DNA of 24,472 bases from an uncultured Robinsoniella sp. (GTDB lineage: Bacteria > Bacillota > Clostridia > Lachnospirales > Lachnospiraceae): contig UQCR01000101.1 in the NCBI GenBank assembly GCA_900539655.1, positions 1-24,472 of the forward strand, given 5' to 3'. Both the position numbers and the translations under genes were made by a program. Position 1 is the first letter of the stretch. Every line of letters begins with the position of its first letter. Of this stretch, positions 7,739 through 15,329 are shown piece by piece. A model generated the notes under the pieces. That model made no database searches. It saw nothing but the letters and a program-made list of their open reading frames with translations, and was not told the origin of the DNA.

Positions 7739-9196
7739 ATGGGTTTAAAGGAAGTAGAGTCCCGGTTTGACAGATGTTCGATCAGAAGAAAGCTGATGAT
7801 TCTAAGAAGCGGGATTATTATGCCATTTATTGTATTAATTATTTGGATGATTCTGCTGATGGTTTCTTATAATGAGAAATACAGTGCGGTAATAAACAAT
7901 ATGGCGGCGGCTACGGAGTTTAACTCCGATTTCCGCAATGAACTGGATTATAAAATGTACCGGATTGTGGCGGGAGCTGTCACATTTGAAGAAGTTAAGC
8001 CTTATGAGGACATTAACGAGGCAAAGATTATTCTGGAAAAGCTAAAAGAATCTGCCACAACAGAAAACAGTGTGGACAGGATTGATGCAATTCTCCGCCT
8101 TCTAAAACAGTTGCAAAATACCATGAAGTCTATCGAGAAGAATGAAACGGTTCTTGGCAGGAAAGACAATACAGAGATTCTGGATAAAGATATATATCAG
8201 TTTACAGAGCTGGTAGATGAAAAAATGTCAGATTATATCCGGTATGAAGCGGAACATGCAAAAGTGGTAAAAACAGAGTTGGAAGTTCAGATAGGGACAT
8301 CTATTCAATATTGTGTTATTATTGGAGTAGCGATTATATTCCTGGTACTGATTTTGACAAACAGGATATCTAAAAGCATTGAACGTCCGGTGCGGGAGTT
8401 GTGTGACAGCACCAAAGAGGTTGCAAAAGGGAATTTCAACATCCAGGTGCAAATCGATCCGATGGAAGAGATGGAGGTGCTTGGAAACAGCTTTAACAGT
8501 ATGGTTAAGAAAATTGGAAGCCTGGTGGAGGATGTCCGCAATGAACAGATCCATCTGCGCAAGACTGAGCTGAAATTACTGCAGGCACAGATTAATCCTC
8601 ATTTCCTGTATAATACTTTGGATACGATCATATGGCTTGCGGAAGATGAGCAAAATGAACAGGTAGTGCAGATGGTGGATCAGCTTTCCATCTTCTTTCG
8701 AACTACTTTAAGCAAAGGGCAGGAGTTTATTACCCTGGCAGAGGAAGAATCCCATGTAAGAAGCTACCTTATGATCCAACAGTTCAGGTATCAGGATATT
8801 CTGGACTATGAGGTAGAGATGGATCAGGAGATCAGATGTAATTATATCCTTAAGATCTGCCTCCAGCCAATTGTAGAAAATGCCCTTTATCATGGGATTA
8901 AGAATAAAAGAGGAAAAGGAAAGCTCAGTGTAAAAGGATACCGGATAGGAGACTATATTCACTTTTCCGTAAAAGATACCGGACGGGGAATGAGCCCGGA
9001 AGAATTAACAAGCTTGGAAAATGAGTTAAAAGGAGAGCAGCTGTCCGACAGTAAGAAGGGATTTGGACTGTTAAACGTCAATGAGCGGCTGAGTCTGATT
9101 TACGGAGAGGAGTGTAAAATACATATCACTAGTGAATACGGTGTTGGAACGGAGGTGTACTTTAAGATACCTGTCTGCAACAAAGTAGTGGAATAG
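7739..9196 (+). CDS. LytS/YesM-type sensor histidine kinase
   Basis: 485-residue membrane histidine kinase. One transmembrane segment at about 24-45 and a second at about 190-211 enclose an extracytoplasmic domain of ~145 mostly helical residues with no recognised ligand fold. A HAMP linker follows (about 212-265). The His_kinase domain carries the phospho-acceptor His288 in AQINPHFLYNTLD. The ATPase domain has the N box (Asn381 in PIVENALYHG), G1 at DTGRGMS (Asp413 onward) and G2 at KGFGLLNVNERL. ATG 7739 is preferred because GAGGGAGAAAG stands just upstream; the frame opens 26 codons earlier at 7661. It is followed after 18 bases by its likely partner regulator. With a small sensor domain, it may read the sugar through a binding lipoprotein. 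Confidence 0.9.
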   Translation: MGLKEVESRFDRCSIRRKLMILRSGIIMPFIVLIIWMILLMVSYNEKYSAVINNMAAATEFNSDFRNELDYKMYRIVAGAVTFEEVKPYEDINEAKIILEKLKESATTENSVDRIDAILRLLKQLQNTMKSIEKNETVLGRKDNTEILDKDIYQFTELVDEKMSDYIRYEAEHAKVVKTELEVQIGTSIQYCVIIGVAIIFLVLILTNRISKSIERPVRELCDSTKEVAKGNFNIQVQIDPMEEMEVLGNSFNSMVKKIGSLVEDVRNEQIHLRKTELKLLQAQINPHFLYNTLDTIIWLAEDEQNEQVVQMVDQLSIFFRTTLSKGQEFITLAEEESHVRSYLMIQQFRYQDILDYEVEMDQEIRCNYILKICLQPIVENALYHGIKNKRGKGKLSVKGYRIGDYIHFSVKDTGRGMSPEELTSLENELKGEQLSDSKKGFGLLNVNERLSLIYGEECKIHITSEYGVGTEVYFKIPVCNKVVE

Positions 9197-9214
9197 GAAA
9201 AAGGGAGATTTATT

Positions 9215-10840
9215 ATGATAAAAGTTTTTATAGTGGAAGATGAAACCGTCATCCGGGAAGGAATCAAACGCAGGATAGACTGGGAAGGGAATGGGCTGTG
9301 TCTGGTGGGAGAAGCCGGTGACGGGGAATTAGCATATCCCATGATCTTGGAGACTAAGCCGGATCTGCTTATCACGGACATTATGATGCCATTTATGGAT
9401 GGACTGGAACTTAGTGAACTTGTGAAAAAAGAGATGCCTCAGATTAAAATTATTATCATCAGCGGTTTTGAACACTTTGTCTATGCTAACCGGGCACTTA
9501 AAATCGGAATTGTGGATTATCTGTCTAAGCCGGTGGATGCCAGAAAGCTTTTAAATATCATGATTCAGGTAAAAGAGCAGATTGCAGGGGAGAAACAGAA
9601 GCGAAAATATATTGAACTTTATGAAATGGAACGTGAGAAAAAAAGAATACTGAAAAAGAATCAATTGTTTAATGACATGATCTCAGACAGGTGTTCCGTA
9701 TCTGAGATTATATCCAGAGGAATGCAGCTTCAGATTGACCTTGCTGCAAAGGCATATAATATTATTCTGTTTCAGTGCTGGCAGGACAAAACAGAAGTAC
9801 AGTCAAACTTATCTGAACAGGCGCTGATGGATATAATAGCAGAAAAACTGGAAAGAGAGCAGTACAATGCAGTATATTTCAACCGGGAATCAGAAGGAGG
9901 GGCTGTTCTTGTAAAGGGAAAAGACAGGGATGAATTAAATAGTACGGTAAATAATATGCTAAAGACTTTGGAGCAGATTGCGCAGTCGTGTCCGGGGTAT
10001 CGGTATTTCGCCGGTGTGGGTCAGTGTTTTGCAAGGCTTCGGGACATTACAAAATGTTATTATCAGGCAAATAAGGCATTTGCTTACCGGCTTTTTGATC
10101 AGTCTAAGAAGGTGGTGTTCAGCGCCGAACTTCCGGATATAGACCGGGAGCAGGGGCTGCAGATTAACATGGATGAGATTGACCTGGGGAAGATGGACAA
10201 GGATACCCTGGAAGATTTTCTGAAAAACGGATCCAGGCAGGAAGCCTCAGCCTTTATAGACAGCTACATCGAAAGCATAGGAAAAGCAAATATGGAGTCA
10301 ATGATTTTCAGACAGTATATTGTGCTGGATACAAATTTTGCAGCACTCCGTTTTCTGAAGCGAATAGGAAATAAAGAAGAAACCCTGAAAGAGCATCATA
10401 CAAAAGTTGGGGATCTTCTGGCCAATATCAGCTCTACAGAGCTGACCAGAAATTATCTTATAAAAATTCTGGAACTCTGTATCGAGACCCGGGATCAGAT
10501 GTCCAAAAGCCGCCTGGAAGGATGGATTGAAGACGCCAAAGATTATATTAACGAGCATTATGGAGATGAAAAGATTTCCCTTAATGCGGTTGCCGCTTAT
10601 GTAAATGTAAGCCCGAACCACTTCAGCAGAGTATTCAGACAGGTAGAGGGGAAGACCTTTGTGGAATACCTGACCAATACCAGGCTTAATAAGGCGAAAG
10701 AAATGCTCAGATGCAGCAGTATGAAGACTTCGGACATAGGGAGCAGGCTGGGGTACCGGGATGCACATTATTTTTATTACATATTTAAAAAAGAAGTTGG
10801 ATGTACGCCGAAAGATTATCGAATGAAAAGTGTTGTATAA
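9215..10840 (+). CDS. Second YesN/AraC-type response regulator
   Basis: 541-residue paralogue of the regulator at 5847. The receiver has E8/D9 and phospho-acceptor Asp55 in TDIMMPFMDG, with SGFEHF and LSKPV. A YesN-type middle region contains YFAGVGQCFARLRDITKCYYQAN. The C-terminal AraC domain has VNVSPNHFSRVFRQ and DAHYFYYIFKKEVGCTPKDYR. Both DNA-binding domains are very similar, so they may recognise related sites. The gene is 18 bases after the kinase and 30 bases before the lipoprotein, so kinase, regulator and lipoprotein read as one operon. It is the more obvious partner of the kinase; the regulator at 5847 may share the kinase or use another one. Confidence 0.9.
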   Translation: MIKVFIVEDETVIREGIKRRIDWEGNGLCLVGEAGDGELAYPMILETKPDLLITDIMMPFMDGLELSELVKKEMPQIKIIIISGFEHFVYANRALKIGIVDYLSKPVDARKLLNIMIQVKEQIAGEKQKRKYIELYEMEREKKRILKKNQLFNDMISDRCSVSEIISRGMQLQIDLAAKAYNIILFQCWQDKTEVQSNLSEQALMDIIAEKLEREQYNAVYFNRESEGGAVLVKGKDRDELNSTVNNMLKTLEQIAQSCPGYRYFAGVGQCFARLRDITKCYYQANKAFAYRLFDQSKKVVFSAELPDIDREQGLQINMDEIDLGKMDKDTLEDFLKNGSRQEASAFIDSYIESIGKANMESMIFRQYIVLDTNFAALRFLKRIGNKEETLKEHHTKVGDLLANISSTELTRNYLIKILELCIETRDQMSKSRLEGWIEDAKDYINEHYGDEKISLNAVAAYVNVSPNHFSRVFRQVEGKTFVEYLTNTRLNKAKEMLRCSSMKTSDIGSRLGYRDAHYFYYIFKKEVGCTPKDYRMKSVV

Positions 10841-10870
10841 ACAGAGTTGTAAAATAGGATCGGTAGGAAA

Positions 10871-11869
10871 ATGGAAAAGAAGAAGATATGGATACTTTGT
10901 ATTACAATAGCAAGCATGTTACTGGCAGGCTGCACTATGACTATGAATCACAGAGAGACAATATCTGCGGAAGAAAAGAGTCTCATAACAGTAGGATTTG
11001 CCCAGATCGGGGCGGAATCTGACTGGAGGATTGCCAATACAGAATCGATGAAAGAAGCGCTGAGCGTGGAAAATGGATTCCGCCTTCTGATCTCCGATGC
11101 ACAGCAAAAGCAGCAGAATCAGACAAAAGCAGTGCGGGATTTCATTTCACAGGAAGTAGATGTCATCGTAATAGCACCCGTTACGGAGGATGGATGGGAA
11201 ACGGTACTGGAAGAGGCGAGAGATGCGGGCATTCCGGTAATTGTTGTAGACCGGATGATTAATGTCTCGGATGATTCTCTCTATACGTGCTGGGTCGGAT
11301 CTGATTTTGAGAAGGAGGGCAGTGTTGCGGCAGACTGGCTGGTAGAATATATGGAATCCCGGGATGTGACCAGCGGGCGGCATCAGATTGCAATTCTAAA
11401 AGGAACAATTGGTTCAACAGCAGAAATCGGGCGCACCAAAGGATTTAATGAAGCAATCAAGAAGTATGAGAACTACGAGATTGTTACGGAACAGCTGGGA
11501 GACTTTATCCAGACAAAGGGTAAGAAAGCAATGGAATACTGCCTCCAGAAGTATCCGGACATTGATGTGGTTATAGCCCAGAATGATAATATGGCATTTG
11601 GAGCAATTGAAGCCATAGAAGAAATTGGCAAGAAGCCTGGAGAAGATATTGTCATTGTATCTTTTGATGCAGTCAAAGCAGCCTTTGAAGCGATGATCGA
11701 AGGAAAATTAAATGTTTCCATAGAATGCAATCCCCTGCATGGACCCCGGGTAGCGGAGATTGCGAAAAAAATCATGAGCGGGGAATCAGTGGATAAGCTC
11801 CAATATGTAGAAGAGGGGATTTATCCTGCAGAGACAGCGGCAAAGGAACTTCCCAACCGGAAATATTAG
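10871..11869 (+). CDS. Second YtfQ-like sugar-binding lipoprotein, probable sensor partner
   Basis: 332-residue binding lipoprotein with a short signal peptide and lipobox LLAGC (Cys21). Its body is clearly paralogous to the protein at 593-1747, roughly 60% identical by eye over the N-terminal half: GAESDWR-AN, SDAQQKQQNQ, IAPVTEDGWETVL, VDRM, VSDDSLYT-WVGS and CNPLHGPRV are shared. It lacks the long Ala/Thr linker of the first protein, so it would sit closer to the membrane. It has no permease genes of its own and is co-transcribed with the kinase and regulator. This resembles known Firmicutes systems in which a sugar-binding protein presents ligand to a LytS-type kinase (XylFII-LytS, AraP-AraS). 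Sensor function is inference; it could also feed the same importer. A terminator follows. Confidence 0.88.
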   Translation: MEKKKIWILCITIASMLLAGCTMTMNHRETISAEEKSLITVGFAQIGAESDWRIANTESMKEALSVENGFRLLISDAQQKQQNQTKAVRDFISQEVDVIVIAPVTEDGWETVLEEARDAGIPVIVVDRMINVSDDSLYTCWVGSDFEKEGSVAADWLVEYMESRDVTSGRHQIAILKGTIGSTAEIGRTKGFNEAIKKYENYEIVTEQLGDFIQTKGKKAMEYCLQKYPDIDVVIAQNDNMAFGAIEAIEEIGKKPGEDIVIVSFDAVKAAFEAMIEGKLNVSIECNPLHGPRVAEIAKKIMSGESVDKLQYVEEGIYPAETAAKELPNRKY

Positions 11870-11918
11870 AGGGGGCGTATTTGAATTTGCCTGGTAATTA
11901 AAATAGTATATTTGTAAA

Positions 11919-11962
11919 AGTCTGCGGTACGGCAAGGTCGTAAAGCCCGCAGGCTTTTTCTT
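11919..11962 (+). terminator. Intrinsic terminator after the sensor operon
   Basis: AGTCTGCGG (11919-11927) pairs with CCGCAGGCT (one wobble), with an inner TACG/CGTA stem and a TTTTTC tail. Confidence 0.8.
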
Positions 11963-11998
11963 TGTTTTAAGATGGGAAAAAATTATTTTAGAAAGATA

Positions 11999-12033
11999 TT
12001 GACAAACCATACTGTAACCATTATAATTACAGT
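11999..12033 (+). promoter_or_regulatory. Consensus promoter and overlapping operator of the redox operon
   Basis: TTGACA (11999-12004), 17 bases, TATAAT (12022-12027): both hexamers are exact consensus. A perfect dyad, ACTGTAA (12011-12017), 9 bases, TTACAGT (12027-12033), covers the -10 region, and a further half-site TTACAGA lies at 12053-12059. This geometry suggests repression of a strong promoter. The spacing does not fit the TnrA/GlnR box (N7), and I do not recognise the regulator. Confidence 0.75.
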
Positions 12034-12108
12034 ATAAATGAAACTAAAAAAGTTACAGATATAAATTGCAACATTATTTCTACATCTGATTATGCAGAGG
12101 AGGCATCT

Positions 12109-12360
12109 ATGGAAGTTCAAAGAAAAACAAAGAAAAGATTTATAAAACCTCTGATTTTTATAGCAGGAGGCATAGCTGCCGGATACTTATATTACTGGCA
12201 GATTGGATGCATCAGCGGAACCTGTGCCATTACTTCAGACCCTGTGAAAAGCATGGTTTTTGGCGGGATCATCGGATTGATTCTGGCAATTGGTTTCTGG
12301 GAACCGGTATCCAGGGAGAAAAAGTCGGTGGATAATACAATTGAGGAAGACCGGAAATGA
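12109..12360 (+). CDS. Small membrane protein, DUF6132-like
   Basis: 83-residue protein with a basic N-terminus, two hydrophobic segments (about 13-30 and 47-63) and, between them, a short loop YYWQIGCISGTCAITSDP with two cysteines four residues apart. That loop followed by a glycine-rich second span is the pattern I associate with the DUF6132 family, usually encoded near thioredoxin or rhodanese genes. The two cysteines, if facing outward, could exchange disulfides, and the operon with thioredoxin and its reductase supports a redox link. The function is not established. It starts after AGAGGAGG and follows the strong promoter at 11999. Confidence 0.7.
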   Translation: MEVQRKTKKRFIKPLIFIAGGIAAGYLYYWQIGCISGTCAITSDPVKSMVFGGIIGLILAIGFWEPVSREKKSVDNTIEEDRK

Positions 12361-12440
12361 TGCAAGTGGATGAAAACGGAGCTGAAGCAAGGGGATAAGA
12401 TAGAAAGAAAAAGCAGATAAGACCTGAAATGATGCAAGTG
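12354..12440 (+). repeat. Short direct repeat in the redox operon spacer
   Basis: GAAATGATGCAAGTG occurs at 12354-12368 (overlapping the stop of the small membrane protein gene) and again exactly at 12426-12440, 72 bases apart. AAAGCAGATAA is also repeated nearby. This suggests a local duplication in the spacer before thioredoxin. Confidence 0.7.
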
Positions 12441-12474
12441 AAAGCAGATAAAACATTAAATGGAGGTAATACAA

Positions 12475-12807
12475 ATGACGGGAACATTATTAACAAAGGA
12501 AAATTTTAATAAGGAAATAGAGGAAAGCAAGGTCACAATAGTGGATTTCTGGGCACCCTGGTGTGGTTATTGTACTAGAATAGCACCTTCGGTGGATCAA
12601 ATAGCCGAGGCATATCAGGATGATGTCAAAGTTGCCAAGATCAATATTGATGACGAACCGGATTTAGCAGAACAGTTTGATGTTATGACCATTCCAACTC
12701 TCATTGCATTTCAAAATGGAGAGGCAGTGGGCGATCCGCTGGTAGCGCCAACTGCAAAGTCTCAGATCGTAGGCTGGATGCAGGAACTGGGAATTACAGG
12801 AGAGTAG
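12475..12807 (+). CDS. trxA: Thioredoxin with WCGYC active site
   Basis: 110-residue cytoplasmic dithiol-disulfide oxidoreductase, full length for thioredoxin. The active site is WAPWCGYC (Cys30 and Cys33), and the cis-proline loop MTIPTL is intact, as are the buried Asp24 and the FQNGE turn. The usual WCGPC proline is replaced by tyrosine; this position tunes redox potential, so the protein may be less reducing than standard thioredoxin. ATG 12475 is chosen with TGGAGGT at 12461-12467; the in-frame ATG at 12460 would overlap that site. The gene lies 16 bases ahead of the reductase and should be reduced by it. Confidence 0.92.
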   Translation: MTGTLLTKENFNKEIEESKVTIVDFWAPWCGYCTRIAPSVDQIAEAYQDDVKVAKINIDDEPDLAEQFDVMTIPTLIAFQNGEAVGDPLVAPTAKSQIVGWMQELGITGE

Positions 12808-12823
12808 GAGAGGAGTGTACAGC

Positions 12824-13753
12824 ATGGAACAGAAGATAGCAGACGTAATTATCATTGGCGGCGGGCCAGGCGGATATACAGCGGCTTTATACAGTGCAAG
12901 AGCAAATCTGAATACTACGGTAATCGAAAAGCTTTCGGCGGGGGGACAGATGGCTACAACAAACCAGGTGGATAATTATCCCGGATTTGAAGACGGTGTC
13001 AACGGATTTGAACTGGGAGAAAAGATGCGGCAGGGTGCGGAGCGCTTTGGGGTAAATACCGTATTTGCTGAAGTGGAATCCGTGGATTTAAATATACAGC
13101 CTAAAGTAATACACACCAGTGAAGGAGACTTTTATGCCAGAACAGTCATTTTGGCAACAGGAGCCAATCCAAGGGAAATGGGATTGGAAGAAGAACAGAA
13201 ACTAAAGGGTAGGGGCATTGCATATTGCGCTACCTGTGACGGAATGTTCTACCGTAATAAGACAGTTGTGGTAGTTGGCGGAGGCAATACTGCTGTTGCG
13301 GATGCACTGTTCTTATCCAAGATCTGTAATAAAGTCTATTTGGTTCACCGCAGAGATCAGCTAAGAGCTTCTAAGAGTTATATGTCTGCGTTAAAGCAAA
13401 GCTTAAATATAGAATTTATCTGGAATGCAAAAGTCAGTGAAATTCTCCATGATAAGAAGGTAACCGGCATAGTGGCAGAAGATATCGAAAGCGGGGACAG
13501 AATTAAAGTAGCCTGCGACGGCGTGTTTGTTGCAATAGGGAGAATTCCTAATACGGATTTATTTAAAGGCCAGATCGAGTTGGATGAGGGTGGATATATT
13601 GTGGCAGATGAGACTACAAAAACGAATCTGCCGGGAGTATTTGCGGCAGGTGATGTCAGGACAAAACCCCTCCGGCAAATCGTAACCGCAACGGCGGATG
13701 GAGCTGTGGCTTCTAAATTTGCAGAAGAATATATTGATATGCTTTCTGAATAG
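12824..13753 (+). CDS. trxB: Thioredoxin reductase
   Basis: 309-residue NADPH-dependent flavoprotein that reduces thioredoxin. The FAD-binding motif GGGPGGYTAALYSARA is at the N-terminus. The redox motif CATCDG is in GIAYCATCDGMFY, the NADPH motif is VVVGGGNTAVADALFLS with the HRRDQLRAS segment for NADPH recognition, and the closing FAD motif is GVFAAGDVR. Domain order and length are those of low-molecular-weight bacterial TrxB. ATG 12824 is preferred over GTG 12815, because AGGAG (12811-12815) is 8 bases before it. Its position after trxA makes a dedicated pair likely. No clear terminator follows within the 122-base gap to the next gene. Confidence 0.95.
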   Translation: MEQKIADVIIIGGGPGGYTAALYSARANLNTTVIEKLSAGGQMATTNQVDNYPGFEDGVNGFELGEKMRQGAERFGVNTVFAEVESVDLNIQPKVIHTSEGDFYARTVILATGANPREMGLEEEQKLKGRGIAYCATCDGMFYRNKTVVVVGGGNTAVADALFLSKICNKVYLVHRRDQLRASKSYMSALKQSLNIEFIWNAKVSEILHDKKVTGIVAEDIESGDRIKVACDGVFVAIGRIPNTDLFKGQIELDEGGYIVADETTKTNLPGVFAAGDVRTKPLRQIVTATADGAVASKFAEEYIDMLSE

Positions 13754-13759
13754 AGTTTC

Positions 13760-13819
13760 TTGTCAAATTTGTACATCCGGTATATAATATGAGTATATCC
13801 AAGAAAGGAATTATCCTTT
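13760..13819 (+). promoter_or_regulatory. Promoter and small dyad before the Xre gene
   Basis: TTGTCA (13760-13765), 17 bases, TATAAT (13783-13788). Just past the likely start of transcription is a hairpin or operator, AAAGGA-ATTA-TCCTTT (13804-13819), which could be an autoregulatory site. Confidence 0.6.
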
Positions 13820-13875
13820 AAAAATCAAGGACTTTCGGGAATATCGAATACTATATTACAAATGAGGCAGGTATA

Positions 13876-14196
13876 ATGAATCGAATTGGAAAAAGAATAC
13901 AAAGGTGCAGAGAAGAAAGAGGCATGAAGCAGGAAGAGCTGGCAGAAAGGACAGGGCTTAGCACCAGTTACATGAGTGCCATCGAACGAGGTGTAAAAGT
14001 GCCACGTCTGGAAACTTTTGTACGGATAGCAAATGCGTTGGAAGTAACTTCAGACATGCTGTTAGCAGATGTTTTAGACAGAGGTGCAGAAATCAAAGCT
14101 TCCGCTTTTGTAGATATCATGAAAGAATTAGAGCCAAAAGAGCAGGATAGAATCTTCCATGTAATTGAGGTTCTGGTTAAGGAGGCAAAGCAGTAA
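13876..14196 (+). CDS. Xre-family helix-turn-helix regulator
   Basis: 106-residue DNA-binding protein. Residues about 4-62 form an HTH_3 (Cro/CI-like) domain: IGKRIQRCREERGMKQEELAERTGLSTSYMSAIERG, then RLETFVRIANALEV. The remaining ~40 residues are charged and helical, probably for dimerisation; no metal or peptidase motif is seen. It has its own promoter and is followed by a strong terminator, so it is a single-gene unit. The target is unknown; the dyad in its own leader and the sporulation-linked gene that follows are candidates. Confidence 0.88.
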   Translation: MNRIGKRIQRCREERGMKQEELAERTGLSTSYMSAIERGVKVPRLETFVRIANALEVTSDMLLADVLDRGAEIKASAFVDIMKELEPKEQDRIFHVIEVLVKEAKQ

Positions 14197-14247
14197 AACC
14201 TTACTTGTACGAAGATAAGAAATAAAAAAGAATAGGATGTTAGCATT

Positions 14248-14293
14248 CAGCAGATAAAACCAAAGATATGGTTTTGTCTGCTGCTTTTTTTAC
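14248..14293 (+). terminator. Strong intrinsic terminator after the Xre gene
   Basis: CAGCAGATAAAACCA pairs with TGGTTTTGTCTGCTG (15 bp with one wobble), followed by a run of T. Confidence 0.92.
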
Positions 14294-14328
14294 AAAATAA
14301 TATAAAAAAATATTAATTTCGCACTCGT

Positions 14329-14363
14329 TTCGACAGACTTCGACATACCAGATGTGTTATACT
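14329..14363 (+). promoter_or_regulatory. Tandem Spo0A boxes on a sigma-A-type promoter
   Basis: TTCGACA occurs at 14329-14335 and again at 14339-14345, exactly 10 bases apart, matching the Spo0A box (TGTCGAA on the other strand). They flank the -35 position of a promoter whose -10 is TATACT (14358-14363) and whose -35 is poor, the usual layout of Spo0A-activated sigma-A promoters. The leader then has CTATTAGAA twice, at 14368-14376 and 14388-14396. Confidence 0.75.
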
Positions 14364-14415
14364 AACTCTATTAGAACTACTCACACACTATTAGAATTAC
14401 AAAGGAGATAAACGT

Positions 14416-14616
14416 ATGAAGAGATGGTTACAGAATATTCAAAAGAATTGGTACAAGTACGCAATGGAAGTGGATTGTAAAAAGCTGGAACGATTGATTG
14501 AAGAAGGACGAAATCTAACGTCGGATGAAATTTTGGAGGCCAGCAGAAAAGTGGATGGACATATGAATCGATTTGCTGAATTAAAGGAGTGTATGGAACA
14601 GCATTCTATGTATTGA
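14416..14616 (+). CDS. Spo0E-like small protein (candidate Spo0A phosphatase)
   Basis: 66-residue helical protein. The middle CKKLERLIEEGRNLTSDEILEASRKVDGHMNRF fits the short Spo0E-like pattern: helix, loop, then S-x-x-(L/V)-D followed by a second helix. The family's usual SQxLD reads SRKVD, a conservative deviation. Spo0E-family proteins dephosphorylate phosphorylated Spo0A and so delay sporulation. Two Spo0A boxes in the promoter support this and suggest negative feedback. The start follows AAAGGAGAT; a terminator follows at 14686. The family call rests on a short motif, so it is moderate; another helical small regulator is the alternative. Confidence 0.6.
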   Translation: MKRWLQNIQKNWYKYAMEVDCKKLERLIEEGRNLTSDEILEASRKVDGHMNRFAELKECMEQHSMY

Positions 14617-14685
14617 ATGCAGTAATGGAAAATAGTATTTGAATGAGGATAACATTGCGTATTATGAGAAAGTGTTTTTGTGAAG

Positions 14686-14727
14686 AATGCCGGAGACTGG
14701 GGCATCAACAGGTCTCTGGCATTTTTT
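14686..14727 (+). terminator. Intrinsic terminator after the Spo0E-like gene
   Basis: AATGCCGGAGAC pairs with GTCTCTGGCATT (12 bp with one wobble) around a 14-base loop, followed by a T-run. Confidence 0.9.
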
Positions 14728-15329
14728 TGTGCAAAAATGCGTCTGACTTGTCAAAAAAAGAGCGGAAACGTTTCTAATATTAGAATAATTTGAAGCGTAT
14801 TCAAAGATAAAAAACTATAGAGTGAAATAAAATCTTAATGTTGTATCATATTCGCGATGATTTTGGCAGAATTAAGTAAAAAAGAAAGAAATCACACTTT
14901 TGTCTAAAAATATCGAACGCATTTCTTTTTGTAGTTTGGTAGAATAAGGTAAATAATGAAACAGTTTGGTAGTAGAAATAACTTTTAATAAAAAAATGCA
15001 ATTAATTAATAAAAAAAGTTTCTAAAACATGAAAAATGCAATTATTTGTTTTAGAAAATTTGCAATAGAAGCGAGAGCGATAAAGGTGTAACAGATTCAT
15101 GAAATTGTTTTCGGAGACGTGTTTAAGTTGCATGGCTGTGTTAACAAATATCGGGATTTCAGGGATGCAGGTGCGGCAGGCATTTATTTTTACCGCTGCT
15201 GAATGTTCCAGGATTTCATGTTGGATTCCGGTGTAAAAAATAAAAAGTCAGGAGGTGTGTGGCAGTACCAGAAAAAACAGGATTTAGCAATCATTAACTT
15301 TGTGTTGTTTAATGGAGAAGGGAGAACTT
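14728..15329 (+). promoter_or_regulatory. Long AT-rich control region upstream of the glycosidase gene
   Basis: About 600 bases with no gene. Near its start, TTGTCA (14748-14753) is followed by two overlapping palindromes, GAAACGTTTC (14765-14774) and TTCTAATATTAGAA (14772-14785). The first resembles a LacI/CcpA-type operator core (central CG), with two mismatches to a full cre. AGTTTGGTAG is repeated at 14933 and 14963. TTTCTAAAAC (15019-15028) pairs perfectly with GTTTTAGAAA (15048-15057), with ATGCAATTA flanking and inside. I find no confident -35/-10 pair for the glycosidase. The ribosome site AGAAGGGAGA lies just before ATG 15330. Confidence 0.45.

Noticed and set aside
12011..12033. TnrA/GlnR nitrogen box
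   Set aside because: Half-sites fit, but the spacer is 9 rather than 7 bases, so the helical phasing is wrong.
14763..14776. Full catabolite-responsive element (cre)
   Set aside because: The core GAAACGTTTC fits but two key outer positions mismatch; kept only as a LacI/CcpA-like palindrome.
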